NCBI RefSeq assembly: GCF_963678635.1
Contig: NC_087068.1
Span: 35,037,436-35,101,435 of the forward strand
Source of the DNA: Symsagittifera roscoffensis
Lineage: Eukaryota > Xenacoelomorpha > Acoela > Convolutidae
Direction of reading: 5' to 3'
Length of the DNA stretch: 64,000 nucleotides
Shown one piece after another: positions 61,369 through 64,000 of the stretch; position 1 is the stretch's first letter, and every line of letters starts with the position of its first letter. Position numbers and translations under genes: made by a program. The notes beneath the pieces were generated by a model. The model was not told the origin of the DNA, made no database searches, and saw only the letters and a list, made by a program, of their open reading frames with translations.

Positions 61369-64000
61369 ATCAATAGATGTTGGGGCTGAAGTGGGAGGGG
61401 GTGTGCATGGGAGACCCCATATGTTTAGACATTTTCCGGTCTTCCATGCTAAGTATAATCATTGGGTACAGAGTCTACATTGTATTCGGACTGTATATTT
61501 TTAGGAAACATTAGGAAAAAAATTGGTATGATTTCATTGTAATGGTAAGAGAATGTTAAGAAAAATGATTTTTATTTTTGTTTTGTGAAGAAACTTTTAA
61601 TTTTTTTCGCAAAAATCTCGGCTCGCGTTATCTAATTGGTAAGTATCATTGGTTAATTGCGTGTAGGTTGTGGTATGAAGATAATTTAGCAGGTGTTTTG
61701 GTCATGCATACGGAATGCTAGGGATTTTCAAATTTTTCCGAAATTTTTTGAGAACTTCAAAACCTGATGACATTGATATAATTCGACTTGTAAACTGTTT
61801 TATTAGATAAACTAATCAGTTAAAAAAGTTCTCTATCTAATTGAACCTCTGCTGAAACCTAACTGATCCTCAGCTGATTCTTCCGATTATTCGCAAAAAT
61901 TGTCGAAAATAATAATTTGAAAACTGTTATGTACAAGTCATTCAAATTAGACTCAGTATCTGTCCAAAACTTATTTTTTCCACGCTCTAAATCTATTACA
62001 CTCTCTTCGGCAAGACAATTTAGTCTAAGTTAGGAAGAAAGAAGCTGGGTATTGCGAAGAATCAAAAAGAATTTCTTCGAAAAACAGCTCTGAGTCATTT
62101 ACGTGGACACCGAGTGCCCAACTAATAGACTGAAGCTGGTAACTTTCGCCCGCATTTCAACTTCCGGATTGGGTTTTTTCAGCGGCCCTACTAAGAAACA
62201 GAGCTGCGAGAAGAAGAAGCTCCTAATAGCCGAGTCCGTGAACGCACCCCTACAAAAAACTCATTCATTTTGTCGGAACATTCGGAAGAAAGACCATCTT
62301 AAAAACAGCGCAACGGAAACCAAACCAACAAACATTAAACTTTGGAATATTTGTTTCGAGATGTTTTACTGCTCTTCCTTTTTAACTTTTTACAAATCGA
62401 CTGGAACTTTCTTGAATTTTTGTTGCCAGTTTACCGGTAATAATGTATTCGTATTGGGCTCAATCACAGTTCAAGATAAAGAGCTTCAGGAAAATAAACT
62501 AGTTGACTCAAACCAAGTGTTGGTTCAAACCAATGAGTGAAAACCTTTGGTTCAATTTTAATAACAAACATTCCTTAGCATGACAAATGTTTGAGGAAAT
62601 GAAAAAAAAACCAGGAAAGATATCCACATAAAACTAGGAAGAAAAAGAAAATTGAGACGATTAACTCTAATTTTAGCAGGAAAAGGGACCGCGTTAAAAG
62701 TAACTAGAAGGAATAATTGTGTCGAGTCCCTGTTGTTAAGCTCAGCTTAACAAGATCCTAAGGAGGGGTATTTTACTTTAGGGGTGGGAACGTACGTTCA
62801 TTTACTGAACCCTACGATAGGAGTACTTCAAAAAATTAAGGACCCCCTTCCTGGGATTTTGCTTTAAATGAGGACCCCCCCCCGCTCCCTTAGGAAGGAC
62901 CTATCTCCTTTAGGACCCGTGTGAGATTCTTGTTTTTTAATGTTAGATAGAGAGCCAAGACTCAAACAACCCAAGTTTTTTGGTCAGTTTCACAATCTTT
63001 GCCGAAATTTTTCTATTCAACAAGCCCGTGAGTACACTTCCTATAAGAATACTTCCTAGGAGAAAGTTAAGGTTCAAGTTTTATTATTATTTCCATTTAA
63101 TTAAGTCAGTGTGATTTCTGAGAAAGGTTCAATTTTCTGCTTATCTACCATAAACACATTTTTTATCTGAGATTTTATCACAAATAATTTTCTGAGTTCG
63201 TGAAACAGATATGTAGGAATTTTTCAATGCAAATTCATACCTAAACTCAAGCACAAATTTCTCAAAAATCACAACTGATAAAAAAACTTTCAACACATTT
63301 TTCCTGTAAGCTTCAAATATCTTTTTTTTGTTTCTGCTCTATCTACTATCTCCTAATTTGAGTGTCTTCTAATCCATTTTGAACGACATTTTACCTAAAA
63401 TATGCACTTTTGATGAAAAACTGTATCAGTTTAACTTAAACTCACTTATCCAAAGTAGAAAATGACATCTAAAAATGTCTTTTCACTAACATCCCTTTTA
63501 ACCAGATAAATTTATATTTTTGTGTTTACCTTTGGATTTTAATTTTAAAGTAATCATTAGTTCAGAGCTATAAACATAACTGGAACTGTTCAAAGTCTTG
63601 CAAAATACCTAAATTTTTCTTATACTCGTCAATTATTGAATGTATTTTTTTAAATCGTTGGAGAACAATTTTTAAAATTTTTATTCTCAATAGGCTTTAA
63701 TAATCTGCTTAAAAAGACAGTACTCCATGAACGCATTCAAAAACAATAACAAGGGAACATATAAAGTGATAGCTGGGCAAAAATAATCAATCATTCGATC
63801 TTTTATAATTTTGTAAATCTTTTATAAAAAATGTGAAAAAAGTAAGAATATACATTTTTTATCACTAAGAAAACCACACAAAATAATTTTTTTCTTCTTC
63901 TAGAGTAAATCAAGGATTTAAAAAAAAATTTTTTTACTCGACAGGTTCCAAGAAAAGATTATATATCATCCCAACTTTTGTCTAGAAACTGCTGAGTTCT
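61369..64000 (+). mobile_element. Left end of Maverick element C (truncated by window)
   Basis: The tip AATAGATGTTGGGGCTGAAG is close to the B tip (AGTAGATGTTGAGGCTGAAG). It is followed by a G-rich tract, stem GGGAGACC (61409-61416) with GGTCTTCC (61438-61445) and a CTCGCGTTATCTAATTGG word at 61622. The inside is interrupted at about 62000-63040 by the 59.4-kb type repeat. From about 63300 it resembles the interior of the element A TIR (ttctgctctatctactatct, as at 10740). No gene is seen in 63040-64000. Confidence 0.65.
62100..62900 (+). repeat. Dispersed repeat, copy 2, inside element C
   Basis: Copy of 59388-60200. It contains an uninterrupted frame 62103-62540 with GSITVQDKELQENKLVDSNQ. 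Because the first copy is broken and there is no recognised domain, I leave it as a repeat. Confidence 0.5.

Noticed and set aside
62103-62540. A 145-residue gene
   Set aside because: The second copy at 59388 is frameshifted, no domain is visible and there is no ATG start; kept as a repeat.
63976-64000. A reversed copy of the acc1 promoter at the window end (tctagaaactgctgagttct)
   Set aside because: Only about 20 bases match and no acc1 start follows; the window ends too soon to judge.
1-64000. tRNA, rRNA or host housekeeping genes
   Set aside because: I saw no cloverleaf with A/B-box words and no rRNA-like stretch, and every recognisable protein is Maverick or PolB related.

Overview
This window looks like nematode nuclear DNA, most likely Caenorhabditis-like. 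The reasons are strong AT richness, short introns with GTAAGT/GTAAAA donors and TTTTAG/TTCAG-type acceptors, and the protein families present. It is almost entirely Maverick/Polinton sequence: virus-like DNA transposons with a protein-primed family B DNA polymerase (PolB), a retroviral-type integrase, a packaging ATPase, jelly-roll capsid proteins and an adenain-type protease. I recognise no host gene, tRNA or rRNA. The species assignment is inference.

Layout. (1) 1-8183 and 42659-53280 are decayed, tandemly rearranged relics of two different PolB genes. Type 1 is the Maverick kind (palm motif DASQLYP, then KLLGNSSYG). Type 2 has HNLSSYD, FMLAPLANL and DANSLYG motifs. The same exon-to-exon fusions recur, so the units were amplified after the genes recombined. 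(2) Element A, 8190-42652, is inserted in this relic with a 6-bp target duplication TTAATG. It has about 4.2-4.4 kb terminal inverted repeats, each carrying a small zinc-finger gene, and its own arms carry only accessory genes. (3) Element B, about 15543-32481, is nested in A and carries the whole Maverick core: zinc finger plus PolB on the minus strand, then a plus-strand series with a putative exonuclease, membrane protein, ATPase, a conserved protein of unknown role, integrase, penton, pVI-like basic protein, major capsid, Cys-rich membrane protein and protease. Most core genes carry stops or 1-nt indels; penton and the basic protein are open. (4) A 3613-bp tandem duplication (42821-50046) is nearly identical between copies, so it is recent. 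(5) A third Maverick right end, D, lies at about 50997. (6) 53517-58492 is a head-to-tail array of six 829-831-bp units made from the exonuclease part of the type 2 PolB gene. (7) 58640-63040 holds the type 2 PolB C-terminus and dispersed repeats. (8) A fourth Maverick left end, C, starts near 61370 and runs out of the window.

The accessory module occurs in A and B: acc1, a 52-residue membrane protein (TM52), acc2 with a SUMO-interaction-like motif, acc3 on the minus strand, acc4 with a PC4-like C-terminus, and acc5 in A only. Its promoters are unusually rich in host-type sites: palindromic CRE (TGACGTCA), heat-shock elements with 4-5 alternating GAA/TTC units, many CCAAT boxes, and CArG boxes before acc4.

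The observations I consider most novel are: A as an apparently core-less, accessory-only Maverick; terminal stem-loops whose paired bases differ between termini while pairing is kept; the stress-type promoter architecture; and repeated -1 frame breaks at A AAA AAN heptamers, one of them shared by two diverged gene copies.
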